From positions 103,459,488 through 103,523,487 of the forward strand of contig CM060984.1 of the NCBI GenBank assembly GCA_030765065.1: a stretch of DNA of 64,000 nucleotides, in the 5' to 3' direction. How positions within the stretch are numbered: position 1 is the first letter of the stretch; every line of letters starts with the position of its first letter. The notes below the pieces were generated by a model. It was given only the letters and a program-made list of their open reading frames with translations, searched no databases and was not told the origin of the DNA. Origin of the DNA: Deroplatys truncata (Eukaryota; Arthropoda; Insecta; Mantodea; Mantidae). Position numbers and translations under genes: made by a program. This document shows, in pieces, positions 1 to 11,901 of this stretch.

Positions 1-974
1 ACAGAAGCAAAACTGTTCAGGTAAAACATTAATTTGTCTACTCTTAGCATTATGTGTTAGAAGTTTAGGATGTAAGGAAAAGTATAGTGAATAAGACATA
101 CAGTGTTTAAAAGCTAATGATCCCCAAGCTGTGCAATATACTGTATTAGCAATTTCATTTCACGGGTCCTGTCATCGTCTACGTGGTGCTGCCATGTGCT
201 CTGCGGAGTGATACATTTAAGTTTTGTTTATTTCTCCTTTCAACTTATAGTGAAAAAGTTATAGTAATTCCTGATGCAACTAGTGATGGCTGCTGCTTCT
301 GTACATCATTCTACGAAGGTACCATACGTTTTATAAATTGCAAACATAACTACATTCAACGAGATGACTATGTAGTCTTGACGCCAAAGCAAAGCTATAT
401 GTTTTCTCGCCATATTTGCAACATGTTTCTCTTTTACCGCGAAAATTTCGTATTTCGTATTGTCCCTATATGCCGCCATGAGACCGCATTGCTTGAGAGC
501 TGGAAAATCGTGTACGTATTCAACCCGATACGAGCTTTATATACACACGCAGATATTCCAAAATGTTTGGTTCGACATTTCTGCGCATGTTCCTAATCAT
601 TTGTTACTTACTAACCACCTCCATGGAAGCGTCTGGTATTTGTGCATCTCTCAAGAGTAGCCAGAAATTATGGTTACACCAATTTATACAATGAAAGGAA
701 CAAGTTAAAACAGTTTACAACCTCACTTAATGCAATAAATCCGTTTAGAACGGTTTGATTACAAACCTATTGTATACTTCTCCCAGTAAGTAAATTATTG
801 TGAGAATTGTTATCAATAACACAATTATAAAAGCTTTTGATTCGATGTAAAAACCAAGTTCTCCATTTTGGACACTCTTGAATTTTACTACTCATAATCA
901 GAATAAATTATGTGGAAACTGTCCGAATGTTATAAAACGTCAGAATAATGCTTGGAATATTCAGTAAAACTATT
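1..974. other. Unassigned AT-rich sequence
   Basis: No repeat family or gene is recognised. A plus-strand ORF at 183-596 has no recognisable motif and cysteine/tyrosine-rich low-complexity content, so it is treated as chance. Confidence 0.5.
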
Positions 975-1039
975 TTATTCGAATAGTCGAATACTACAGT
1001 TTTGATTCTCAAACTTCTCACAGAACAAATGTTTGTGCT

Positions 1040-1175
1040 TACCTGTGGATATACAGAATGGACCATTTAAGCTGAGAATGTACAATATCTCCAAAACTAA
1101 GGTTGTAGAAAGACATGTCTTGAATAAAATTGGTTTGATATTATGGAGGAAAGTAAACGTCATTAGCCGAGTAGC
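1040..1175 (+). repeat. Dispersed repeat Y, uninterrupted copy
   Basis: This segment matches, in inverted orientation, the two flanks of the cytochrome b fragment at 8.78-8.94 kb. The shared blocks include TGGACCATTTAAG, GTACAATATCTCCAAAACTA and GATATTATGGAGGAAAGTAA. Here the blocks run on without the mitochondrial insert, so the copy acts as an empty-site reference. The nature of Y is unknown. Confidence 0.7.
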
Positions 1176-1205
1176 ACTTGTGCTACTAGTTTGACATGAC
1201 AATTT

Positions 1206-1896
1206 AATTTCGCTTTTAAAATCATGCATTTTTGATAAATAATTATTACAAGAGGAAGGTCTTATCATTGAAAGAAGCATTTGTAAACCTCAATTAAATC
1301 GTCGTAAAACTATCAGCACTAGTGCTACTGCTGTTGATAGTTTTAAAGTATTGTGCTGAAAAACTAATAACTGATAGATACATAAGTTTTCTCCTACATT
1401 CATTTTTGTATTCCTATAATCTTTGCTTCGATTTTAATAGGGATCTAGGAAGTCTATTCTCATGCGTTTACCGTTCACTATTGGCGGTTGACACAACCTG
1501 TAAAAATGATTAGATTTGGTGATCTGTGAAATCAAAATATAACAGAAGCGGTACAGCTTGTATCTAACGCCGTATAATACAAAAAGAAACAAAAGTAGTT
1601 TTGCCTCTAATGAAATTAATAGATTATTCTCGCATTTTAAACATACAGTGATTATACTAAAAATAAAAAAGTGACATCGTTCTCAAATTGTAATTATCAT
1701 GCCGAATTCTCCTCTGGCTTATGTTTTTTAGGTAATGTAATTGAGAATTCAAATACCTGTATTTTTGTTACTACATGATTATTTCTCGATCTTCGGTTTC
1801 AAAATGGCAACACACAATCGTTAACCTCAACCGAAACCTATCAGCACATGTGCTAATACTATAGATAATTTTCAGAATAGGTATGAAAGTAAATGA
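1206..1896. other. Unassigned sequence
   Basis: AT-rich; nothing recognised. Confidence 0.5.
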
Positions 1897-1940
1897 TACT
1901 GGGTAGAGAAAGTAACGTGATTGTAACACATCAGATGCTT
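1897..1940 (+). repeat. X repeat, 3' terminal stub (X0)
   Basis: Only the last ~45 bp of X are present: GGGTAGAGAAAGTAACGTGA followed by TTGTAACACATCAGATG. The upstream body does not match X. Confidence 0.7.
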
Positions 1941-2675
1941 TAACTAAGTAATAAAGTTCACTTCAATAGGAAGAGCCAACCTATAAACTCGTATTAAGGC
2001 TATCAAACACCCAATAAAATCAGATGAGAATGTATCTAGTTCCTTCATTACAAGTCCCTGTAAGGCGAATGACGTAATCGTGTAGTGTAATCAAGATGTC
2101 ACAGGATATTGATGTGCTTAGTATGTAACAGGATTGAGTGATTGGTTCTTGAATTCGGACGTATCTACATCGATCGATATTTAACACCGTCTGGAGCAGT
2201 GATGCTATCTACATAAGCGTTGGAGAAAGCTGTTCGAGTATGATGCAGCCAGCCTGAAAGAAAAGCATACAATACCCTTGAAAATACCATCCAATTTTGC
2301 AACATATCTATTTGTATAAAGAAATATGACGAGAAGAAAAGTTATAAAATGCGAGATCTGAGGTCAGAGAGGTAGCCCAGCTTCCGAAATAGAGTATAAT
2401 GTGATCAAAAATACCAAATTCATCTAGTCTCAAAACTAATCCCTTAATTGTTTTTCGTTGTATCAATTTTACGTCGCTTTATCTACTTGGTCAAATTGCA
2501 ACGAATCTGTTGGGAGATACCTCGTGTCTCGGTGTGTAGCGGACAGTTAACCTTATAGATCTCATCCCTGTACTTCTTGCTTTTCTCACGCGTCCACAGA
2601 GGCATTAGTGCTAGGCAACTGCACCTCTGCTTCTGCACGTGACGGCACAGCATTCGTTATTTCCATCTATTTTCA
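1941..2675. other. Unassigned sequence
   Basis: No gene or known repeat recognised. Confidence 0.5.
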
Positions 2676-3473
2676 TTTTTACTTTCTCTACCATTTACAT
2701 AGTACTAGAAAAGGTATTACATTCCACCCAAAAATTTGATACCGAGATTTCACCGGAAATACATGGGTTGAGCCCCCCTGAATTCGAAAAAGAAGCACTT
2801 TTAGAAAGGGCTGCGTGTATATGTGTGTCTGTCTGTGAACAAATAGCTCAAAAACGAAAATTCGGATAAATACCAAACTTAGTATTTGAGTTTAGTATCT
2901 TCCAAGGATTCGACACGAAGATTTTCAAGAAAATTCCCTCACTCCAACTACCCTTTAGATGGAACATTTTTTCAAAATTTCTGATTTTCTAAAAAATGGC
3001 TAACGATTTTGATTAAAACACCATATATGAAAGATGTTTACATACAAATAAAATTTATGTCTTGAATTTTCAGGAAATAGCCTAGAAAGCCCTGTTCATT
3101 CGGATGGAATTTTGTATAATCTTATATTACTTGTAAATTTTAAGCGGTAGTCGAAAACGTAGCACACACAATTTACTTAAAATGAGATTTTTTGTTGCAT
3201 AAGCCGTTTCTGAGATATCCGCTATTAAAGGTTCGAATTGTTCAATACTTATGGAATTTACGGCCAGCATATACGTAGCTCCAGTTCTTAAACATTTGAC
3301 TATCGCTGTTCTCTTTGTATTTATAACTAATTGTGTAATATAGCTATTTCTGCAAAGGTTTATTTTGATTAAAATATAGTAGATAGAAAAATAAGCTTTA
3401 GTAAGAATAGTTAGTATACTCACTAATAAAGATAGTGGGTAGAGAAAGTCTGAATATATCACATCAGATTTTC
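2676..3473 (+). repeat. X repeat, near full-length, older subtype (X1)
   Basis: It starts TTTTTACTTTCTCTACC and ends GGGTAGAGAAAGTC...ACATCAGATTTT. Internally it carries the X blocks ATTCCACCCAAAAATT, a short GT-rich tract, and CGATTTTGATTAAAA. Its 3' third (AATAAGCTTTAGTAAGAATAG) defines an older subtype unlike the copies at 9.6, 28.8 and 63.0 kb. It is non-coding. Confidence 0.85.
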
Positions 3474-4694
3474 TTCTCTCTGCACAAATGTCTAGTTTAC
3501 TCTAAATGATCGCATTATGTTAGTGTTCCTTTTTCTTATCAGGTGGTAGCCTGCTCGGACCCAACGGTCTCAATTTTTTTGTTTCCGGTGTAAACACGAG
3601 GGGCATTATATAAAGGATTGTAGGTATCCTCGTAACCTTGTGTCGGAATTTACGAAGTGTGCTTGTGATAAAAAATTTGTTGGAAAGCCCGTGTGACGCA
3701 GGTCGCACCTTGCTCAATGTCTCTCCGTGGGGAGAGGTAGGCCTGTGTAGGAGGTACCGCCGTTTGGATATATCTGATGTTAGGGACCTCGCTTGCGTAC
3801 GAGCCTGCCGCCAGCATGTGGTCGCCCTCTGAATGATTAGCTCACCTCTTCCTCCTGGAGGTTTCCAGAAGCATAGGCGACTGTACGCTTAGGTGTCGAA
3901 ATCCCCCTTCGCTCCCAGATAACCATAAACATAACCTTGCTCACAAGTAATGCCGAGTTTTGTGTGCCAACTGTACAAGATGACGAGAAGTTTTCGGGTC
4001 CTTAGCGAGGATAATTTGCCTATAATGCCAATTCCGGTTCCTGACTCCACTGCAGTACAAGGACCCAGCCAATTTAATGGCTGTTCCCAAGAATTCAACT
4101 TGGCCAACTTTATATCAAACTAAAGTACTGCCAAAGTTGGAAGGGAATTTACTAGTTTCAGGCCAGTCAGTATGGAGCACTTATGTGAATACTAAAACTA
4201 TCTCAAATAAACGCACACGTGGAAACAACTCCTGGTTGAGTAGAAGTAGTTGTATTTACTTTAAACTCAGCAGTTGACGTCCTGTAAGATAATGTAGCGC
4301 CAAGGTAACAGCTGCAATTAACACCAACTACGGTCGTATCTTTACCTTGCGTGTATTTTAGAGCACTTGCTGGTACTGATGTCAACTGAACAAACAGAAT
4401 GTCACCAAAACTAACCAGAGAGCACTATAATGGGGAAAATATGTTACACTTGACTCTTGGTGTATTCCAATAGCTTGCGTTCACTATACATGGGCTGAAG
4501 CGATATTTCTAGGGGCATAAAAAGTAGCTGTTAAATATTAATAATGAAATAGTTACGATCAATTAATCAAGCCAAATTTAATCAACTTCTACAATTTTAG
4601 CCCCAGAAACCTGTAAATTAGAAAGTCCTTAAAATTAAACTGAGTTTTATTTATCGGCGTTTTTTAGCTGCTGTCGGGCCCTTAAACCCCACTC
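3474..4694. other. Unassigned, partly GC-richer sequence
   Basis: 3,690-3,870 is GC-richer and weakly resembles the body of the SINE-like family at 10.9 kb (TTAGGGAC-type block), too weakly to call. The rest shows nothing. Confidence 0.4.
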
Positions 4695-4760
4695 ACTCAC
4701 TTTGAATGCTGTGATCCTTAGCGTCCTATTCTATATGCTTTCACGTATGGAAAGCCGATT
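4695..4760 (-). repeat. SINE fragment (family S-II)
   Basis: Reverse complement matches the S-II body seen at 43.45-43.50 kb (ATAGAATGGGACGCTAAGGA type block). Only ~65 bp survive, next to the solo LTR. Confidence 0.6.
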
Positions 4761-5549
4761 TAAAGTAGGATGTATTATATTTCGACTGTTGGGGAGCCGA
4801 ACTTGAAGTAGTTGCAACAGCACGTATGATAAAAAGTTTCCGGTAGCCTTCACCCTAAATGTACTTTCCGGTGGCCTTTGCCCCAAGTGTTTAAAAAATA
4901 TTAACTTTGTAATTTTTGACTGTTTCTTTAAATATTATATTTATGTTTGCCTCGGCTGCGTCAGTATTATTGTTAGAGACATGTTTCTCTTTGCAGGGTT
5001 GTGGTGCGACTGAAGAATGTAGGCTTACACAGATAATTTTACTTCACTCCTTTTATTAATGCTTAACACTATTTAAATAACACTTCACTGATATAGAGAA
5101 AGAGAGCTGTGAGATTTTTCTTATTAATTACTTGCACTTTTTAACACGTAAACTATTTTTGTCTCACACAAAATACGTATTAAATTTATTTAACTTAAGC
5201 CTTTTTTGATTGTTGATTGGCTATTTTATAAACTGTCTCAAAATTACATTATTGTTGCTCCAATAATGACTAGTAGCATTATTAAACATTCTTACTCATT
5301 ATTGTCTCAAGGTTACCTCATTGTTAGCAACTTTTAACCTATTATTCTCACAGCTCCTACATTATTAAATTACGCAATACATTCACATAATATTATTACC
5401 TGTATACAATAATATAAACATATACAATGACTGTAATATATACTTTTTATATATTGTTACATACACATATTGCTTTAAGGTGGCTGTTGTTGAATTTATA
5501 TCTTATATAACTAGACTGAAATCATTTATGTGTTAAAGATACTGCCTCA
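4761..5549 (-). mobile_element. Solo LTR, family C, copy C1
   Basis: LTR fossil homologous over most of its length to the copy at 59.76-60.72 kb, in the opposite orientation. In its own sense it starts TGAGGCAGTATC at 5,549. Its other end near 4,761 resembles the CTACTTCA end of copy C2. The flanking 4-mers GATT and AATT are a plausible, slightly decayed 4-bp target duplication. No internal coding region is attached. It is clearly diverged from C2, hence old. Confidence 0.7.
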
Positions 5550-5558
5550 AATTCTATA

Positions 5559-6345
5559 CCAATCTTGTTATGTTACGTCCACATGACTTTCTCTGCGCAC
5601 TATCATTTACTATTTATTGAGCATTATCGTGTTTTTATGTCCAATTCATATAAATTGAGAAAAACGTTTGCAGAAAATATTTCACTACACATCTTATAGG
5701 TACAAGAACAAATCAGAAGGTTGAAGCGATAGCTAACTCTTTAAAAAGTAGTTCGATACATGCTGGCTTAAATTCCGTGACCACAATAAACAAAGGAATG
5801 GCTACATAGCACCTCAGAATAGATAAATTATTTTACAACCGAAACCAATAACAATGGGTATCTGGAGAATGGTTAATATAACAAAAATGTTATTTCTCAC
5901 ACACATTTTTGTCATAAGCATTTGTCCCTCTCTTAGGGTTTACCAGGTACACAAAATTACATAAAACTCATTCAGAATGCAGAGAGCTTCCCAAGATATT
6001 CCCAGAAAATTCAGGATATACATTTATCCTGCAAGTATTTTAATCAAAATGGTTTAGTCATTTCTGAAAAAATAAAACATGACAAAAATGTTTCTATGTA
6101 AACGGAGTTGGGGTGGGGTAATTTCTTGAAAATCTGTGTATAGCGTTCTTCAAAGATGCTTAACTTAAAAACCAGAATTGTAATTAACTCGTGCTTGAGC
6201 TATGGCGTTCACAGACACATACAAGGAGCTATTTCTAAAAATGTTTTTATATTCAGGGGACTTCTAAAGATGTGTTTCCTTGTGAAATCTCGATAATGAA
6301 TTCTTGGGTGGAATACAATACGTTGTCTAATAATTGGTAATTATT
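5559..6345 (-). repeat. X repeat, reverse copy (X2)
   Basis: The reverse-orientation X start (TGTTACGTCCACATGACTTT) is at 5,571. The body includes GTTCACAGACACAT and GTGGAATACAATAC near the end. The outer ~15 bp of the 5' terminus are decayed. Confidence 0.8.
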
Positions 6346-6694
6346 ATTACAGTCAAGGGAAGGTAAGAAATGAAAATGTACAGGATTTTTATTTAAAGTA
6401 AAGTTCACAAAAGCTGACAAAAATGGTGAAAAATTATAAAATAACATGCATTCTAAACTTTAAAAAACCAGAGATTTTTCCACCTGGGGAATTTAAAATA
6501 TTAATTAGCAGAAGATGTAAATGGACAGGTGCATGCTTATTAATATGCACTCCCAACTTTAAATTTTATTTTTTCTATAAACTATTTTTCAGTATTTTTC
6601 CCTACTCAAAATTCGCCACGCAAAGAAATTGTTACTAATTTAGTTCAAACCGTTTATACTGCCTCTCAAAAAGTACATAAAAATTACCACTTAC
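6346..6694. other. Spacer between inverted X copies
   Basis: About 350 bp between X2 (reverse) and X3 (forward); no feature recognised. Confidence 0.5.
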
Positions 6695-7458
6695 CTTTTT
6701 ACCTTCTCTATCACGTAAGTAGTGGATAAAGACGTTATTGCATTCCACCCAAAAATTAGGTACCGAGATTTCACAGGAAATATATACTTTGAGGCCCCTG
6801 AATCCCCCCAAAAATCCGTTTTTAAAAAAAGGTCCAAAGGTTCCCCTCTCCAAACTACCCTTTACATGGAACAATTTTCGAAATGTTTAATATTCTAAAA
6901 TGGCTTTAACGGCTTTTATTAACATATCATATATTAACTATATTTACAAAACAAATAAAATATCTTGAATTTTCTGGGAATAACCCTGGGAAGTCCTCTT
7001 CATTCGGAAGGAATTTTGTATAAACTTGTATAACTGGTAAATGTTAACGGATAGATGAAAAAACACTGCACAAAAAAATGTAGATATCTTTAAAACACAT
7101 AATTTATTACAAATAATCTTTTGCGGCATCAGCTATTTCCAAAATATCCATTATTAATGGTTCGGCTGATCAACATTTAGCCATTATTTTAAATTCCTGT
7201 GGATTTTCAGGTCTTTCTCGCAATGTCGTGGAAAGCGTATGGAATTTTAAGGCCAGCATACAGCGCTCAGTTCTAAAATATTTGTTTATTGCCATTGGCT
7301 TTCTATCCAAAGCACAATGTTAGTGCAGCTATTTTCGAAAAGGTTTATCTTTTTTAAAATTAGGTTAGAAAACTAAACTTTCGTGAGAATAATTTTCATA
7401 CCTACTATTAAGTACCAGCGGGTAGTGAAAGTAATGTGAATCTAACGCATCAGATTTT
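6695..7458 (+). repeat. X repeat, forward copy (X3)
   Basis: It starts at TTTTTACCTTCTCTATCAC and ends GGTAGTGAAAGTAATGTGAA...CGCATCAGATTTTT. With X2 it forms a long imperfect inverted repeat. Confidence 0.8.
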
Positions 7459-8351
7459 TAACATAAGGATTAAATGTTGAGAATGAGTTATTAGCTTGAA
7501 AAATCAAGATTTTAGATTTTACAAAAAGTACTTTTTCTGCATTAATTAGGGTTAGTATAAAAGATCTGATATAATAGACGTTTTTGCACTTATTCTCCGT
7601 AAAATCTGAATTGTTTATGTAAACATTTTTAAAAACGCAAAATGCGGGTAATTTTTATTAGAACAGTGAATGTACACAATAAAAGCTTAATATTTAAATC
7701 ACCATACAAGCTAAAACTTTAAATCATGGCAAAAAGATTACTGTTATTATGGAGAATAAGTGACACAAACTTCAACAAGATAGTGTTACGTACTGTGGCT
7801 TTTTCAAATTTCACAGATGCATTACCTTAAGAGGAGAGTTTTGAGAGATCTTAACGAATCGCCTATCTATCTAAATCTGAAAGAGCCAAGTACTTTACTT
7901 TCTTCTGGAGAACGGCCTGCATATGCCTGATATGCATATAGACTCTTGCCTGAGTGCTGCAGTAGAGAAACGCTGGAAGTCGAGGGTGTGCTGGGAAGCC
8001 CCATAAAAAGAAAAGGAAGAATAAATTACATCAATTCGTGATCGGGCAGTAAAGTGGAGAAAGTGTTCCAGAAACCCCATACAGACACGAACGAAAGGTA
8101 ATGGCGATGTTACTACAGCCATTCGCTATCTTAGAAATGGGAACGTTTTCGAATGCCTTCTTTTTCTGTTTCTACGTCTTTTTGTTTGTTTCACGTTTTG
8201 TGTTCCCATTTTACCTCTTATTTCTCCCAATTTTAGTTTCTTCTTTCTTTGTATGCACTTGTTTATTTCTGTATTTATAGCAATATTTTTCCTTTCACAT
8301 ATAGGTACTTTATACCAATCATCTTTCTCACTGTGCCTCTTCCTCTTTCTC
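7459..8351. other. Unassigned AT-rich sequence
   Basis: Nothing recognised. A pair of short complementary stretches (CACTTATTCTCC near 7,588; GGAGAATAAGTG near 7,759) may be a decayed small inverted repeat. Confidence 0.4.
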
Positions 8352-8632
8352 TTTACTTTCCCTACCATCTATCTAAAGAAGGCCGAGGAAGTATTGAAGT
8401 TCATCATATCTATATTTCACTGGAAACACACGTTTTGAGATTCGCTGAAACATAAAAGTTCTCTTAAATAAACATCCTTGTGTGTGTACTGGTGCATGTG
8501 TATATGTGAACAACATAAATCGAAAAGGAAAACTCAGATAGGTACAAAATATCATAGCTGCCGGTGTTTGAGCATACTAAGGGAAGATTTTGAAGAACAT
8601 TCCTCCCACCAAAACTACTATTCAAATGGAAG
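8352..8632 (+). repeat. X repeat, 5' part only (X4)
   Basis: It begins TTTACTTTCCCTACC and follows X through the GT-rich tract to about the ACTACTATTCAAATGGAA block. It then stops against repeat Y. Confidence 0.7.
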
Positions 8633-8639
8633 GTAAGAG

Positions 8640-8783
8640 ATAGGGGCTGATAAGTGGGGGAACATAAGTGTCATTAGTCCTAAAATGACCTGCATAACGT
8701 CCTCCAAACAAAACACGACTAAGAGCATTTACTTTCCTCCATAATATCAAGCAACTTTTATTAAAGACATTTCTTTCTACAAC
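8640..8783 (-). repeat. Dispersed repeat Y, left flank of NUMT
   Basis: Reverse complement of the Y copy at 1.1 kb: blocks GTTGTAGAAAG and GATATTATGGAGGAAAGTAA are shared. It continues further than the first copy into GC-richer sequence. Confidence 0.65.
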
Positions 8784-8944
8784 GCTTGGTTCTTTAAGAG
8801 ATAAAACAGTTAAAAATATTAATAAAATAATGAATCCTAAAACATCTTTAAATGTGAAATAAGTATGAAAAGGAATTTTATCAATGTTGCTATTGGTTCC
8901 TAAAGGATTGTTTGATTCAGTTTGATGAAGAAATAGCAAGTGAA
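8784..8944 (-). pseudogene. NUMT: cytochrome b fragment (mitochondrial DNA in the nucleus)
   Basis: The minus strand reads as an open stretch of about 53 codons of mitochondrial cytochrome b, the haem-binding subunit of respiratory complex III. Visible hallmarks are [36 protein letters not shown] and SLKEP, all in family order and corresponding to the middle of the ~380-residue protein, including the conserved HLLFLH histidines. Differences from the usual motif (SNNP is normally preceded by TG, here TE; PFHP reads PFHT) fit decay after transfer. It has no start or stop of its own and sits inside repeat Y; the uninterrupted Y copy at 1.1 kb fixes both edges to within a base or two. It is a dead nuclear copy, not a gene. 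Confidence 0.92.
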
Positions 8945-9005
8945 TTAGTTTTGGAGATATTGTACTGTCTCAACTTAAATGGTCCACCATGTTTATGTAT
9001 AGTTT
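8945..9005 (-). repeat. Dispersed repeat Y, right flank of NUMT
   Basis: Reverse complement carries TGGACCATTTAAG and ATATCTCCAAAACTAA, as in the Y copy at 1.07-1.10 kb. Confidence 0.7.
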
Positions 9006-9602
9006 TGTATTTTTACTAAAACTAAAACCATACTTAATAAATAATAAATTCAAAAACCTTCATATACTCATTAAAAAAACTAAGTGTCATTCGCTTAATC
9101 ACATTCAACACAAAATGTTTTTATGGGCGTAATTTTATGTTGGTGGTTGCTGTGATTGTAAAATTTTGGCAAGATAAGGTCCCTGATATGTGTATCCTGC
9201 ATCCTTAGTATGAAATGGTTACAGTGTAACTAATCTATCTAGTAACTTCGTATTTTTTTCACCAAATATTACATATTAATATTGTAATTGATGTATAATA
9301 ATTTTAATAAAAGTTAATTACATCAAATATGAATAATTTACATGCTATTAATACATATTCAAACCATTCGGCACCATACAGATATCACATGTGTTTACAC
9401 GAACGCGCGCATGCACGTGGTCCGATCGAGATTGGAATCTTGGTCCTCCTGTCCAAATCAAGTCTCGGTGAATTTCTCTACTCATGCAGGTGCATCCACC
9501 AGGTAGAGGTTTTACAGTTGCGTCGTGTGAAATGATGTGTTCGAAATTTATGAAATTCCACAGTATTTTATATACCTTTAACGGTAGCATGCTTTAAAAA
9601 AC
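9006..9602. other. Unassigned AT-rich sequence
   Basis: No gene or repeat recognised. Confidence 0.5.
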
Positions 9603-10458
9603 CAATCTGATGTGTTACACTCACATGACTTTCTCTACTCTTGTACAAACTATTTTTACAAACGCTCATTCTCCATATGCTTCATGTTAATCAAGATATC
9701 GAGATGTTAATCTTATTGCTAATTTTCTTGCAGATGCAAGGGGAATTGGTAGGTTTTAAGCGATAGTCAAATATTTTAAGAGCTGGTTGCTATGTGGAGT
9801 ATTCCATTCTCTTTGCATTACCAGGACAAAAAAAATGAATAACGAATTTGAGAAAAAGTATAAGTATTGGAAAATTTAAGGGAATAACATGCAATAGGTA
9901 TCTCGAAAATGGTTCACTCAACAAAAAAAAATGTATATAACATAAATTGTATAGTTTAACGCGATCTACATTTTTTGTGTAGTAACATTTTGTCTATCTC
10001 TTATTTACCGGTTATGCAAAAGTCGTTCAAAATGAATACTTTTGGAGACATTCCCAGAAAATTCAAGATATACATTTTATTTGTCATGAAAATATCTTAA
10101 ACATATGATATTTTAATCAAAATCGTTAGAGCCATTTTTGAGAAAATTAAAATTTTCGAAAAATGTTCTATGTAAAGGGTAATCTGCGGTGCGGGATTTT
10201 CTTGAAAACCTTCGTGTCGCATCTCTGGAAGATACTGAACCTAAATACAAGTTTTGTGTCTATCCAACTGTTCGTGTGTGAGTTATGCTTTTCACAGACA
10301 GACAGACAGACACACACACACACGGACGTGTTTCCAAAAATGCTTTATTTTGGATTCAGGGGGTTACAAAACATATTTCCGGTGAAATCTCGGTATCGAA
10401 TTTTTGGGTGGAATACAATACTTCCCCTACTTACTATACGTAGTAGAGAAAGTAAAAA
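9603..10458 (-). repeat. X repeat, full-length, younger subtype (X5)
   Basis: A complete reverse copy of 856 bp: AATCTGATGTGTTACACTCA at the left, GTAGTAGAGAAAGTAAAAA at the right. It is very similar to X12, X15 and X18, which defines the younger subtype. In the middle is a short (AC)n/(ACAG)n tract. Short ORFs inside it are not conserved among copies. Confidence 0.9.
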
Positions 10459-10880
10459 TGCCACCCTGCTGAGCGCATGCAATGGTGCTATGTAAAATAC
10501 AAAGCGTAATAGTTCTGGACGTCTACAATACTGCAAATGAATGAGAATACGATTAACCATTTAAGGACTAATACGGAAGAAAAAAGTGATAATGTTTGTA
10601 CGTGTTAGCGAAGCCCAGTCATTCATAAGGCAGATGTAAATCATAGCCACTACGCTGCGGAAACGGCATGCAGGTTAATGTGCTATAAAGACAAACTTCA
10701 CGGCAAATAGCGCAGTGGCTCTCCTGGCGAATGAAATTTGGGTTATATATTTTAATTTGGTTTTATTATTACGTAGAGTCATAAAATGTTGAATTGATAA
10801 ATTTGTCACATAGCCTGTGTCCTAATGCTTCTAATGAATATTAATTTATGCCAATCCGTCATGTATTTTCCCTAATAACC
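10459..10880. other. Unassigned sequence
   Basis: Nothing recognised. Confidence 0.5.
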
Positions 10881-11360
10881 GATCGAGGTGGTGCTGCGCT
10901 AACGTGTGCAACTCGCATTCGAAAGGTCTCGGGTTCGATCCTAGGTAACCGCCCATTATGACCTATGGGTTTTTCATGGTTTTCCCAGGGTTCGGCAGGC
11001 GAATGCTGAAGTGGTTTCTCGTCTGCTACGAGTTGCTTGCCCCTCATGTTGTAGGACCAGCGGCGATAGATGTGTGCTTTGTAGAGGTTTCTTCTCTGGC
11101 GTCGGTAGGGACTGCACAGTTGGGAACCCGTCTCCGAAGTAGGCCCCACCAGCGGGAACCGCCAGGGATTAGGGGCTCGTGGGTATGGTCAGGCCGCGGC
11201 GGATATATTCTACCTGAAAACGTTAGGGACTCCGTCCAGCGTGCGCCGTAATTATCCGGATCTGGTCGTCCTTCGGGTCTCTTCCCTCATCTCTTCCACC
11301 CAGAGAAGGTTAGAAGCAAAAAAGGCCGTTGGGCATACTTGCGGCGCTCTGCCCAGGTTT
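10881..11360 (+). mobile_element. Long SINE-like repeat, family S-IV
   Basis: A tRNA-like head has a B box GGTTCGATCC at 10,931. It is followed by a family body (GGCGAATGCTGAAGTGGTTT) and a GC-rich 3' part (TCCGGATCTGGTCGTCCTTC). Related copies lie at 11.9 kb, at 34.5-35.3 kb and at 56.5-57.0 kb. Such elements are transcribed by RNA polymerase III and mobilised by LINE enzymes; here only the head and body similarity is seen, and no clean target duplication was found. Confidence 0.65.
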
Positions 11361-11901
11361 TGCAGGTCCCTCCATAAAATTGGTATGTGCTTTTACCTTT
11401 TATTTTTCTTAATATTTGTTTGAAACCGTCGGCAAACTTTAGTGAAGCGTATATAAATTGAACAAACTTAACACTAAATCTTATATAATTATGACTGGGA
11501 AATCATACGAGATAGATAACAGTTTACTACTTGAAACATGTGGAACTCATTTGTATATTCAGTTTGTATCAGATACATGTTTTAATAGCGTTAGCAAGTA
11601 TTACGCCATGTAAAGGACATGCTTGAAAGTTTGCGATCCTTCTTTTCTCTTTCTATCGCAAGAACTCGTTACATTTTGAATACATTTAGAACGTTTTTGA
11701 AGCAAGTTGCTAAACAGTACAGCTTATGTGCTAAAACACATTTATAGTACAGCAATTAACAACGATATTCCATTTCCTCTAACTCTTAAGAATCTGCAAA
11801 AGATAGGCAAATCTAAAGAATGATCTTACCTGCCGGAAAAGTAATTATTTGAATCAGTAATTTTAAATGGCTTTAAGTGATACTTATTTAACTAATTAAA
11901 T
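11361..11901. other. Unassigned AT-rich sequence
   Basis: Nothing recognised. Confidence 0.5.

Noticed and set aside
183-596. 137-codon plus-strand gene
   Set aside because: No recognisable motif, no supporting context.
8640-8939. A 105-codon protein on the minus strand
   Set aside because: Its first half is the cytochrome b NUMT and its second half is repeat Y; the fused frame is an accident of the insertion.
10163-10495. 110-codon plus frame
   Set aside because: Part of X5; not conserved across copies.
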